This document shows positions 45,321-55,942 of a stretch of 64,000 nt of DNA, in pieces. The notes below the pieces were generated by a model. It searched no databases and had not been told where the DNA came from. It saw only the letters and a list, made by a program, of their open reading frames with translations. This stretch comes from Arabidopsis thaliana (Eukaryota > Streptophyta > Magnoliopsida > Brassicales > Brassicaceae). Numbering within the stretch: the stretch's first letter is position 1; every line of letters begins with the position of its first letter. Made by a program: the position numbers and the translations under genes. Location of the stretch: positions 9,548,001-9,612,000 of the forward strand of contig NC_003076.8 in assembly GCF_000001735.4 (NCBI RefSeq), read 5' to 3'.

Positions 45321-45982
45321 GCATGCATATGTCAAATTTTAATTGGGAGAAGTTGTTATATATGTACATGTGTGGAAATCTCATCAATTGATTGATATAA
45401 TTATTAAATGGTCATAAAAAATTAAAAGAGTGTATAAATGAAAGTGATCAACAAGAAGGAGCATAATTGAAAAGGAATACTGTTGAAAGGACATTCTTAG
45501 CAATTTGTCAAAACAGAATGGATAAGATTGAAATTTAGTTTGAAAAATTACTAAATTAAATCTTAAGAAAAACATATATTATTATTATTATTATTATTAT
45601 TTAGATTTCAAATATTATGGATACATAATAATATTTATTTCTAACTTCCGCCTATTTAGGAGGGCTTTATCTACTATCTATATAAAATTTAGTTGGCTAT
45701 AAATTAATTCAGTTTAATTAAAAAATCTATGTTATTTTTTTTTTTGGTAGACTAAAAAATCTATGTTATAGGCAATTCACAGTGTATCAAATAATTGTGT
45801 TTGTTATGTGATGTATTGTGAATTGGGATTTGTCATATCACATAGATTACCAACAAATTTTTTTAGGCTTTTGCATACAATTTTGAAAATTCAATATATT
45901 AAATTTTATTTTCTTAAAATTTATATCTTGCAATCTATTGATATCAAAATTAAAGACAACATATAGCTTGAAAACTAAGATT
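45321..45982. other. AT-rich spacer with a TTA microsatellite
   Basis: ATT/TTA triplet run at about 45579-45601 and an ultrashort poly(T) insertion with a 17-bp target duplication (45719-45769, separate entry). The final part is the 3' side of the S1-family gene. Confidence 0.5.
45719..45769 (-). mobile_element. ultrashort poly(T) insertion with 17-bp target duplication
   Basis: TAAAAAATCTATGTTAT at 45719-45735 and again, identical, at 45753-45769. Between them is a 17-bp insert of ten T plus GGTAGAC. On the minus strand this is GTCTACC followed by poly(A). A 17-bp perfect duplication around a poly(A) end is typical of target-primed reverse transcription, with almost nothing copied except the tail. 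Confidence 0.72.
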
Positions 45983-46390
45983 TTACCAACCATACATTTT
46001 TACTGCATCGTGATCTTCATCTGTGAGATATATCCCATCATCTCTAGCCTCCCAGATTTTTATGGCGCCAAATCTTATAACAAAACGACTCTCTTTATAT
46101 GCAGTAAATGTTACTTTATATTTGGTAGCACTAACCCCATGATTTAGTGTACATACAATCTCAGTATCACCAAAAATGCTATCCCCAAACTTAAAAAAAT
46201 ATACGTATGAACGAGCCACTGTGTGAATACCGAGATCATCTTTATCTGACTTGCAATGAACCGTAAGAATATCATAATTCCTGTTAAAAGAGTTTCTAAA
46301 GTATAATTGGTTTTTTGGAAAGAGTTTGCTACCATTGTTCGATCCCGCACTCAAAACAATAATAATGACCAAAACGAACAGATTATTCAT
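45983..46390 (-). CDS. S1-family self-incompatibility-like secreted protein (SPH)
   Basis: Single exon, 135 residues. An N-terminal signal peptide of about 20 residues (LFVLVIIIVLSAG) precedes a domain with family marks: VHCKSDKDDLG, FKFGDSIFGDTEIVC and the C-terminal WEARDDGIYL. S1/SPH proteins are small secreted plant proteins named after the poppy self-incompatibility protein; Arabidopsis has many, mostly of unknown function. Only two cysteines remain (residues 46 and 80). The usual CxxC-type pair just before the W-x-A motif is absent (RFGAIKIW instead), so one expected disulphide cannot form. The reading frame is intact and opens with ATG close to the signal peptide. It could be a functional divergent member or one under relaxed selection. 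Confidence 0.82.
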   Translation of the reverse strand: MNNLFVLVIIIVLSAGSNNGSKLFPKNQLYFRNSFNRNYDILTVHCKSDKDDLGIHTVARSYVYFFKFGDSIFGDTEIVCTLNHGVSATKYKVTFTAYKESRFVIRFGAIKIWEARDDGIYLTDEDHDAVKMYGW

Positions 46391-48780
46391 AATTTCAAAG
46401 ATTTTTTTTCTTTAGTTTTTGACTTTTTGTATATGTTTCAAAAATAATTGAACCAAAAAGTTTAAATATATTATATTTTGAATTAATATCTTTCCATATT
46501 TAATAAGGTAAATTAGGTAGTCAACATAAGTTTATGACTCAAATAAAAAAACAAATCTTTGACCCATTTAGTTTGTAGAGTTAATGTAAATGTTGACTCT
46601 TAAAATACCATTAATTTTCTTATTGATATTGTAAAGTTTACTTAGTCCATTCTTAAGATAATATATACTTACCAATCTTGTTATATATAAAATATAATTT
46701 TTTGAAGTTAGTAACTCATAAGATTTTGCCACGTGTCATGTCTATTGATTTTTGACACATGTAATCATATTATCTATTTTTAAAATATAAAAAGAAAAAT
46801 ATTAGAAAATTAAACAGTGTTGAAAATATAATAAAATAATTAGAATTAACTTTTTAGTTAAACTTTATAAGTGAAATATATATATATATATATCTTATAT
46901 AAACAATTTTTAAAATGTAAAGAAGATAATTATAATAAATTTTATGTATCTTATTAAATAAAAATTGAAAATACAAGTGTATATCTTAAATAAAATAAAA
47001 AATGTCTAGAAGATAATTATTTTTATCTTATTAAATAAAAATGGAAATTAAAAATCATTTACCAATTATTTAATTTGAAACTACTTATTCTAAAAGAAAA
47101 ATGATTACTTTTTTCTTCAAATTTTAATAAGGATTTAAGAAATTATATAATATTATTATATAAAATACAATAAATAAGAATTTTTCTTACCATCAATCCT
47201 AGAAAGATAGAGATTTTAAATACTCACCTCTACATAAACAAAGAAATAGTCTCATATATTCTCACCAAACAAAGAAACTCTTCAAAATCACCATCATTGC
47301 TTCAAAGTCATTTTATTGATAAAGCTTTTTTTGGGTTACCTATTTCTCAAACAATATTCATATGTGTTATTGGTGTTTTATTGATAAAGCTTTTTTTGGG
47401 TTACCTATTTCTCAAACAATATTCATATGTGTTATTGGTGTACTACATTTGGTATGTATTAAGTTTTAAAAAAAAAATATTTAGCATGGATATTAATTAA
47501 TAAACAATGACTATTGAAGTTCAAAATAACAATATAAGTTATTAAAATTAATTTAATTGGACTAATATATTTATCATTGTATAATGTTTTTATTCGTTAA
47601 ATGAAAACACAAAATTATTGACGAAGTTGCAGTAAAAAAAAAGAAAAGAAAAATTATTGAAGAAGTTATGAGCTTCTAAGAAAGAATTTTTGAATATTTA
47701 AAGAGAATATTAGTATAGTTATACTTATGTCTTCTTCTAAGAATTTTAACGCGTATATTCATAAGTGAAAACACCATAAATTTAGAAAATGGTTGATAGA
47801 AATTATTTTTGATGACTCGACGAGAATGTTAGTTAATTTTTTTTTATAGTTTACTCATTAATTTTAAGTCATTTAAAATTAGTTTGACATGAACTAAAAT
47901 TAACTTTTGAGATTACAACATATAGATAATTATTTTAGTATTAACTATGATATAGATTTGGTATGTATACATTTTATTTTGATACAAACAATTTAACACT
48001 TATCGATTAAGATGAAGAGTGCAGAATCAAATTCAGTTTATTATGATAAAATAGATGGTTAAGTTTTAAAAATAGAATGTGTAAGATTAAACTTTGGTTT
48101 TTTTAAAAAATATTAAATTAAATATAGAAAATGTGTGTGCGTTACTACGTAGAATTCAAATATCATTAATAAAATAAAGTGTGTAGAATTAAAATTTATT
48201 TATTATTATTAAATACATAGTTAAAGTGTATATCAATATGAAATGTACAAGATTGAAAATTTGATTAAAAATAATATTACTAATGAAATATTAGGATAAA
48301 TATAGATTACTATTTAGAATTCAAATATCATCGATAAAAATTATATTTATATTTTATGTCGGTCTATTGAGACAGGTCTTATCTAGTCAGTATATAAACT
48401 ATAATTATTTTTCTTTTTTGTTAAGCTACTAGACGAGATTGAAGCTTAAGCATATTATAAACACCATAAAATAAAAATATTCAAGACATGCCTTGTAAAT
48501 TTACAGAAATGTTGTTGAATTACTTAAATATGTAAATTGAAGGTTCACTTAATTTATTCAGATGTTGATTATCATTTGCAGGTCTATACTATTGAAGACA
48601 GATAGAAGCCAGACTATGCCAGAAATTCAAAATCTGTTTTATTGTATTGTGAAAACTGAAAAGTAGTACAAGTGAGATAATTTTGATCGAATCGCCAAAT
48701 TTTGGTAAAAAGAATAATATAAGTAAAAACATGGACTAAAGTAGAAACAAAAAACAACACATAAGAAATTACTAAAAAAA
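46391..48780. other. AT-rich intergenic DNA
   Basis: No confirmed gene. A perfect 65-bp tandem duplication lies at 47311-47440. A leader-like A/C-rich stretch precedes it (47225-47300), and a hydrophobic reading frame spans it, suggesting a broken small secreted-protein gene. A TA run is at 46878-46892. Near 48581-48602 a short sequence repeats the DnaJ leader acceptor region (49251-49272). Confidence 0.45.
47311..47440. repeat. perfect 65-bp tandem duplication
   Basis: Copies 47311-47375 and 47376-47440 are identical (start TTTTATTGATAAAG, end GTGTTATTGGTG). Identity implies a recent event. As 65 is not a multiple of three, it would shift any frame running through it. Confidence 0.9.
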
Positions 48781-49551
48781 AGATCCACCACTCACTTTCT
48801 CAGCTGAGGTCTTCCTCTCTAAAATCAAAATTCTCAGTTCCCTCTTCACTCCAAATTTAGGGTTTCTCAGTTTCTTCTGAACGTCTCCTCACCTTCCTCG
48901 CTTTCGAGATTCAAGCTTCTGGGTTTGTATTTTTTGTCCTTCTTCTAGGCTTTTACTTTCTCCCTTGTACGACTCGTGATCCCAATTTTGTATATTAACA
49001 TTGGAAATTATCTCGTTTTTTAACACTTGTTGTTGTTGTTGTGTATCACCGTCGTACTTTTTTTGGCCGATTAGAAGTTTTAGTTTTGATTTTTGTTTAG
49101 AATTTTGCTTCCGAGAAAAGGGGGAGAAGAAAAATCGGTGCTTTTACATAATTGCTATTGTGTTTAAAAATTGAAACTTGATTTTAAGTTGTCAGCATTG
49201 ATATTGTGTTTTACATCGACATGACTTTATGCTTCCTTCTTTGTATTTGCAGGTCTATACTATTGAACTTTACTACTCATAGCCTACATTTCCAATGTGT
49301 CCTGTGGGTAGAGAGGCTTGTGATGAAGGATGAATTACATTTGTGTTAATGATTTGGCTTTTCTTGTCTTTTTTATGGTAAGCTGAGTTTTCTGTTTTCA
49401 CTGCCAGCTATTTTTGGGATTGGGAAGTGATATATTAACAATGTATCTGCCATGGACTTCTGTGTTTGCAGGAATGAGATATTGGGTCTTTGATGTCTTT
49501 GTTGTTCTGATATCCGAAATTTAGCTGATTCAAGAGGTTTCTTGGTTGAAA
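48781..49551 (+). promoter_or_regulatory. 5' leader of the DnaJ gene, with introns
   Basis: The CT-rich stretch at 48790-48925 looks like a leader exon. Likely splice signals follow: a donor near 48922 (GGGTTTGTAT region), an acceptor TTTGCAG at 49246-49252 and another TTTGCAG near 49465-49471. The start codon at 49552 is the first ATG in frame with the J domain; an in-frame TTG lies 6 nt upstream. Exact leader structure is uncertain. Confidence 0.45.
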
Positions 49552-52500
49552 ATGGACTGGAATAAAGAAGAGGCATGTAGGGCAAAAACATTAGCAGAGG
49601 ATAAGATGAAGGAAGGTGATTTTGTTGGGGCTCAGAAGCTTTTGTTGAAGGCTCAGAGTCTCTTTTCAGGTCTTGAGAGTTTACCACAAATGTTAGCTGT
49701 ATGTGATGTCCATAATTCTGCCGAGAAGAAAATCAACTGTCTTGAAAACTGGTACGGTATTCTTCAAGTTATGCATTTTGCTGACGATGCTACAATCAAG
49801 AAGCAGGTCAGGAAGCTCGCGTTGCTTCTCCATCCTGACAAAAACCAGTTCCCCGGTGCTGAGGCTGCTTTCAAGCTGGTTTGGGATGCTAGCAGATTTC
49901 TCGCTGACAAGGATAAACGGTCTCAGTATGATATAAGGCGCAGAATCTATTTACGGTTGGCTACTAACCAGTTGAATGCAAACTCTGGTCTACAATGTGC
50001 TGCTACAAACAGTGCCACTGATACATTTTGGACATGTTGTGAGCATTGTGGCTATAGGTATAAATATTTGAGAAAGTATGTGAACATTCTTCTGAACTGT
50101 AACATTTGTCAAAGATCCTACATGGCCTACGACACTGGATTTAATGAAGCACCATCTAAATCAAACACTGGTCAAAAAGAAGTTCAAAATCAGGGTCCCT
50201 GTAACACATCCTTGAATACAAATGGGGAGTCTATTGGTGCTCAACCAGGAAGTGTAGCAGCTGAGGTGGATAAGAAAGGAACTTTCAACAAGAAATTCAA
50301 CAAGAGGAATGGTGGAGGTGAGAGCAAAAAAACTGAAGTAAAAAACTCCAAAATAGAGACTGAATTCGTGAGGAATGATGATGAGGAAAAGATGAAGAGT
50401 GCAGCTAAACTACACAAGCCACATCCTGAGGTTACAGAACCTGAAATAGGCGCATCAAAATCTGTACCTGATGAGTCAGTTTCAAGGAGTGATGAAGCAC
50501 CCTCTACGAGCAAGGACAAGAACAAGATGAAAAAAGGTGTTGAGGAGAGTATTAATGTTGATGGTTCTGATTTTATTAAGGATAAAGCGTATTCAAAAGA
50601 TAATAATAAGAGGAAATCTCCAAGGAGAAGCCAACAAAGTTCTTACGCTGAGGAGGAGAAAATCAGTGATAATTCCCTAGGCCCTCCAAAAAAAAGGTTA
50701 AGATCAAATGTCGGATTGAAATCTGAACAAACTACAAGAAAAGGATTAGTAGGTGTTGGATCATCTAAACGTTTTGATTCTGGTGGTGGTTCATCTGCCC
50801 CTTCATGTGCGTTTAAAAGAAAAGCTAAGAAATTTGTGGATTCTGGATATCAAGAAATCTCATCTGTCAAAGACAAAGAGAGGGAAGTACGTAAAGCAAG
50901 TGGAGAAGGGGTGGTTATGGAAGCAAAGATTGACAATAACCACAATCCTAATGAAAATCTTATTACAGAGGATTTGCCTGATCCAGAGTTCAGTAATTTT
51001 GAACTGACAACAAGCTGTTTTGGTGTCAACCAGGTGTGGTCCATGTACGATCCGATTGATGGTATGCCTCGGTTGTATGCTCGGATAGACAAAGTGTTGG
51101 TTCCTGAGTTCAAGTTGTGGATTACGTGGATTGACCCGCTTCAGGATAATAAAGATAACTCTATCCCCATTGCTTGTGGAATCTTTCAAGGTGGGGGTTC
51201 AGAGGAAGAGAACGATCACTTAAAATTTTCTTGTCAGATGTTTCACTTAACTCGCAACAATAGCGTTGTCATATATCCAAGAAAGGGAGAAATTTGGGCA
51301 ATTTTCAGAGGCTGGGATATCAGTTGGAGTGCTAGCTCAGAAAATCATAAACATCCTTATGAATATGATTTTGTGGAAGTTTTGTCTAATTTTAACGATG
51401 AGAATGGCCTTGGAGTGGGCTTTCTGGGAAAAGTTGAAGGGTTTGTTTCCCTCTTTCGCCAAGATGCACAGGATGGAGTTCTCCAACTTCAGATTCCACC
51501 AAGCCAGATGCTCAGGTTTTCACATAAAGTCCCATCATTCAAAATGACTGGAAAAGAGAGAGAAGGTGTTCCTCCTGGGTGCTTTGAATTAGATCCCGCT
51601 GCTTTACCAAAAGAATTGTTCGAGGTTTATGATTCTAAAGTTGATGTTGGGTTGGATAGAGAATTGCCGAATGGTAAAACTGGTGGTCCTTTTCCTGAAG
51701 CTTCCAAGGTTGAAATGCAGGCAAACACTACCAGAGAGAGCAGTCCATTTAAAAAGAAACGTCCAAAAGTCCATGATAATCATGGTTCATTCTCCAAAGA
51801 ATCTGATGGTAGACGCACTAATCATGAAAGGAACTCAGCGAAGGAGTCCAGAAAGAGTGTCAAAGCAGTAGATGCCTTGAATCTGCGAAAATCTCCTCGT
51901 CTTTTGAGTGAAACAAACAGTCAAGCAAATTCAAGGTCAGGCCGACAAATAGCTGAGAAGAAGAGTGCTAACAATGGTGAATCCTGTGGAAAGCCAGGTG
52001 GATTGTCTTTATCTGGTGAGAAGATGTCTGAGAAGACTATCACAAGAATGAGAAAAACACCTCAGGATATACACAAACCGACAGTGAACGTAAAGAAACA
52101 TGGAAGAAATGATGAGTCATTGTCTCAGTCCAGGGGTGATGGTTTGCTGACTCAGTTAAATGGTAATATGAAAAGCTCAGAACCAGAGACTCGCGTGCCA
52201 TCTAGTTGCAAAACCGTGAAAGAAAACACTTTTAACTTCGAGAACCAGAGATCATGGGACAAATTCCAGATTGATCAAATATGGGCTATTTACAGCAATG
52301 ACAAAGGGAGTCCCAGAAAGTATGCTCAGATCAAGAAAATCGACACAAGTCCTGAATTCAAGTTACATGTAGCACCTCTAGAGCTGTATCGCCCTCCAAT
52401 ACACATGCCACGCCCAGTGTGCTGTGGCCGCTTCAAGTTGAAAACCGGTAAAGCCGAAGTATATGTACCTAGCAGCTTCTCACATCAGGTTAAAGCTGTC

Positions 52501-52866
52501 AAGACTAAGAAGAACAGATTCGAAGTATACCCAGGGAAGGGTGAGATCTGGGCTCTGTACAAGAACTGCAACACAAGAGATTATACTGAGACGGAAGAAC
52601 TTGAGATTGTAGAAGTAGTGGAAACCGACGAGCAGAGGATACAAGCAATGACTTTGACTGCTAAAGGGTTTAACAACAAGCCTCTATACAGAAGGAGTGA
52701 AGAGTCAAACGCAAGTTTTATTGACATTCCAAAGACTGAAGTGTGTCGATTCTCGCATCAGATTCCTGCGTTTAGACACGAGAGTAGAGCGACACGGTTT
52801 GGAGATGGCCAATACTGGGAGCTTGACCTTAAAGCAGTTTTGGGTCTCAACTTAAAGAACCCATAG
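49552..52866 (+). CDS. DnaJ-domain protein with two DUF3444 domains (1104 residues)
   Basis: One coding exon. An N-terminal helical region (residues 1-60) is followed by a J domain at about 64-130 with the HPD motif at residues 94-96, the part that stimulates Hsp70 ATPase. Then comes a putative zinc-binding segment with two CxxC pairs (CCEHC and CNIC, about 164-188). A long basic, Ser/Lys-rich low-complexity linker carries likely nuclear signals (for example KKRLRS). A first DUF3444 domain is at about 480-690 (VNQVWSMYDPIDGMPRLYA) and a second at about 900-1100 (IDQIWAIYSNDKGSPRKYA). This architecture is a plant-specific DnaJ group of unknown client. No disruption seen. I recall it as At5g27240. 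Confidence 0.92.
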   Translation: MDWNKEEACRAKTLAEDKMKEGDFVGAQKLLLKAQSLFSGLESLPQMLAVCDVHNSAEKKINCLENWYGILQVMHFADDATIKKQVRKLALLLHPDKNQFPGAEAAFKLVWDASRFLADKDKRSQYDIRRRIYLRLATNQLNANSGLQCAATNSATDTFWTCCEHCGYRYKYLRKYVNILLNCNICQRSYMAYDTGFNEAPSKSNTGQKEVQNQGPCNTSLNTNGESIGAQPGSVAAEVDKKGTFNKKFNKRNGGGESKKTEVKNSKIETEFVRNDDEEKMKSAAKLHKPHPEVTEPEIGASKSVPDESVSRSDEAPSTSKDKNKMKKGVEESINVDGSDFIKDKAYSKDNNKRKSPRRSQQSSYAEEEKISDNSLGPPKKRLRSNVGLKSEQTTRKGLVGVGSSKRFDSGGGSSAPSCAFKRKAKKFVDSGYQEISSVKDKEREVRKASGEGVVMEAKIDNNHNPNENLITEDLPDPEFSNFELTTSCFGVNQVWSMYDPIDGMPRLYARIDKVLVPEFKLWITWIDPLQDNKDNSIPIACGIFQGGGSEEENDHLKFSCQMFHLTRNNSVVIYPRKGEIWAIFRGWDISWSASSENHKHPYEYDFVEVLSNFNDENGLGVGFLGKVEGFVSLFRQDAQDGVLQLQIPPSQMLRFSHKVPSFKMTGKEREGVPPGCFELDPAALPKELFEVYDSKVDVGLDRELPNGKTGGPFPEASKVEMQANTTRESSPFKKKRPKVHDNHGSFSKESDGRRTNHERNSAKESRKSVKAVDALNLRKSPRLLSETNSQANSRSGRQIAEKKSANNGESCGKPGGLSLSGEKMSEKTITRMRKTPQDIHKPTVNVKKHGRNDESLSQSRGDGLLTQLNGNMKSSEPETRVPSSCKTVKENTFNFENQRSWDKFQIDQIWAIYSNDKGSPRKYAQIKKIDTSPEFKLHVAPLELYRPPIHMPRPVCCGRFKLKTGKAEVYVPSSFSHQVKAVKTKKNRFEVYPGKGEIWALYKNCNTRDYTETEELEIVEVVETDEQRIQAMTLTAKGFNNKPLYRRSEESNASFIDIPKTEVCRFSHQIPAFRHESRATRFGDGQYWELDLKAVLGLNLKNP

Positions 52867-53050
52867 GTCTCTTCCTCTTTTGTCAATCGCACATATTGGG
52901 ACATCATCTCTGGAATGCGACACTAAAGTTAGTGTTTTTGGAAGATCAGACTATACCGAGACAACAACATTAGTAAGTTTTGGCATGTTGGTAAATATTA
53001 TTGCTCTCAAGTCTTAAGAAAATATAATCAAGTTAAAAAAGAAAGATTAA
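52867..53050. other. DnaJ 3' UTR up to the Harbinger element
   Basis: Short spacer between the DnaJ stop codon and the left TIR of the PIF/Harbinger element; it must contain the 3' UTR. TAA at 53048-53050 is the left target duplication. Confidence 0.6.
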
Positions 53051-53672
53051 GGGGGTGTTATTGGTTAGTGGATTTTAATAGAGTTAAACTCTAACCCAAA
53101 TCTAATGTTATTCATTCATTGATTTTAAATCCATTATTTAAATCAAGTGTTATTAGTTCTTATACTTACAATATCTTCATTAAAAGACTTTAAAATTAAG
53201 TGTTATTGGTTTTCATATTTCTAATGTTTATATTACTAGAGTCTTAATTCTAATGTTATTGGTTCTCATATTCACAATGATTAGTTCAAGTTTCATGTTA
53301 TTCATGTTTGATAGATTTTCACAAATACTTTTATTTGAAAAGATTTGAATGAATCTCAAACTGATTTCATGTGTAAATTATAGCAATCAAAATATTGCCT
53401 TGTATCTTGAGATTTTCACAATCATACAGTCTCATGAGAATATTACATATTGCCTTGTTCCTTTGCCAAAAACTTTCTTTTTCCTTCCACATCTAGGTTC
53501 ACGTTACATCTCGGACTTTCTTCTCTCCTTCTTCTTTCTTCTTCCCTTTCACGGTAAAGTCTATCTCTTTTCATCATTATAGTAGTCATGGCTCGTGAAT
53601 TTGCTTGAGAACAAAGTCACTTTTATCACTTTTGATCATACTATTATATATATTTTTATTGTAGGTTTTATA

Positions 53673-55014
53673 ATGGAACGAAATCTTTGTGAGGAAGATG
53701 ATTCAGATGTAGATATTATGTTATTGATGGTGGTTGGATCCGTTGATGCTTATGAAAGTCAAATCCCACGTCCGATGCGACGACAAATCACAAAAAAGGG
53801 ACACGCTTATATACAAAAGGCTTTGAAAGATGATCCTATTCATTTTCGTCAACTATATCGTATGAATCCTGAGGTTTTTGCGGAATTATGTCATCTTCTC
53901 CAAATGAAAACAGGTTTGAAAGGTACACCACATGTATGTGTCGAGGAGATGGTTGCTACCTTTTTGATAACAGTGGGCCAAAATTCAAGATATTGTCACA
54001 CAATGGACACTTTCAAGAGATCAAAATTTTCAACAAGTATTAATTTCCACAAGGTTCTCAGAGCTTTAAACATGCTTGCACCAACATTGATGGCCAAGGT
54101 TACAAATACAGTGCCCTCAAAAATAAGCAAAACCACAAGATTTTATCCTTACTTCAAGGTACATATCTTTTTGTGTGAATAATATTTCTTGAAGTCTTAT
54201 ATAAACAGTTTTTAATTTATGTTAGGACTGTGTTGGAGCTATTGATGGCACACACATAAATGCAATGGTACAAGGTCCTGAAAAGGCTAGTTATCGTAAT
54301 CGAAAAGGAGTCATTTCACAAAACGTATTAGCTGCTTGTAACTTTGATCTTGAGTTCATATATGTTCTAAGTGGATGGGAAGGTTCGGCTCACGATTCAA
54401 AAGTTCTACAAGATGCTTTAACAAGAAGAACTAATAGATTGCAAGTTCCAGAAGGTAATAGATTACAAGTTCTAAAAGGTGATTTATCATATGATAATTT
54501 ATTTCTAATAGTGTGCTTCCATGTTTCAGGAAAATATTATTTAGCAGATTGTGGGTTTCCAAACCGACGTAATTTCTTAGCTCCACTACGAAGTACTCGT
54601 TATCATCTACAAGATTTTCGTGGTGAAGGACGTGACCCAACAAATCAGAATGAATTGTTTAACCTTCGCCATGCATCTTTAAGAAACGTTATCGAGAGAA
54701 TTTTTGGTATATTTAAATCTAGGTTCTTGATTTTTAAATCTGCACCACCGTTTTCTTTTAAGACCCAAGCAGAGATAGTTCTTTCATGTGCTGCCTTACA
54801 TAACTTTCTTCGACAAAAATGTCGGTCAGATGAATTTTCAAGTGACGAAGAAGATGAAACAGATGTTGACAATGCAAATCAGAATTCTGAAGAAAATGGT
54901 GGTGAAGAAAATGTTGAAACCCAAGAGCAAGAAAGAGAGCATGCAAGACATTGGCGAGCGACCATAGCTGCAGATATGTGGAGAGATGCTACTAATATTG
55001 GTAGCCAAAGATAG
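53673..55014 (+). CDS. PIF/Harbinger DDE transposase (399 residues)
   Basis: Exons 53673-54158, 54226-54454 and 54530-55014 sum to 1200 nt, 399 residues with no stop. The first half holds a helix-turn-helix-like region (FRQLYRMNPEVFAELCHLLQ). The catalytic DDE_4 domain shows Asp169 in GAIDGTH, Asp245 in YLADCGFP and Glu294 in NVIERIFGIFK; the 48-residue spacing between the second Asp and Glu is that of PIF transposases. The second intron was chosen because reading through it would insert about 25 residues in the conserved VPEG-KYYLADCGFP block. Acidic C-terminal tail. It cuts and rejoins DNA at the element ends with the Myb/SANT partner encoded downstream. I recall it as At5g27250. An upstream non-coding exon with donor near 53554 is possible. 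Confidence 0.88.
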
Positions 55015-55942
55015 TAATTCACTTTTTATAAAGTTCATGTATTTGTCTTTCTTTGGTGTTGATGGAGACACTTTTCCCGTGTTTGAGCTGAAAGATTTAT
55101 TTTTGAACCCTTTACACTTTCTTTTATTATTATTATGAACGAGTTCTTGTCGTGAAATGATATATGACATGCTTCCGGGCTAATCTCATCGACATAATTA
55201 GAAACTGAGAAGTTGGCCATGGGAAAATGGTACAAGACATACAAATACAGAAATGACAATGATGTCAGCATGACACTTGACCATAACGTTTTAAATTATG
55301 TTCTACTCATATCGGTGGTGGAATAATTATACCTTGACCTAAGAAGTATGGGTTTATATGTATTCTTTTGTAAACGTTTAATACTATTAATTATGAACGA
55401 GTTATTCTACCTCTATCATCTATGTTACAGCTAAGCTTTTGGAGTTATACTGTAAAACATTGTTCATTATTCAAATCATATCAATTAAAATAAAAAGTAC
55501 AGGATCATATCAATTAGAATATTACTTTGATCATCATAATATTCTAGTTGCTACTAAAGAATAGAATCATATTACTTAGAATATATATTACCATGATCAT
55601 CATAATAATATCACAATCTTTTTGTTATATTAACGTATATCTTTACGATCGCACTATCTCTATAAATGTCACGTACATCTCTCTTCTCATTCTCTAAGCA
55701 TACAAGCTCATTCGACTGCAAAGAAAAAGGTTCACTTGTTCTTACTTTTTTCTTTTGTTCTTATTTACAGAATCATATGTTGGAAGTGTGATATTGATTA
55801 ACTTTTGAATAGTTAACTTTTGTTTCCCGTCTCACTATTTCCTTGTTTTTTGCATTGACGTATGGTTATTTTTTATTAAAATATTGCAACTTTTTCATGT
55901 TTTAACGTATATTTGTTTTTCCAATTTGTCATAGGTATCACT
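55015..55942. other. spacer between the two Harbinger genes
   Basis: AT-rich, 928 bp. Probably the transposase 3' UTR and then the promoter and leader of the Myb/SANT gene, with TATA-like sequence CTCTATAAATG at about 55658-55668, a leader around 55690-55735 and an intron ending TCATAG at 55929-55934. No other gene. Confidence 0.5.

Noticed and set aside
54431..54643. Reading the transposase straight through 54455-54529 without an intron
   Set aside because: It stays open but inserts about 25 unrelated residues into the conserved block before the second catalytic Asp; GT-AG borders fit exactly and restore the family sequence.
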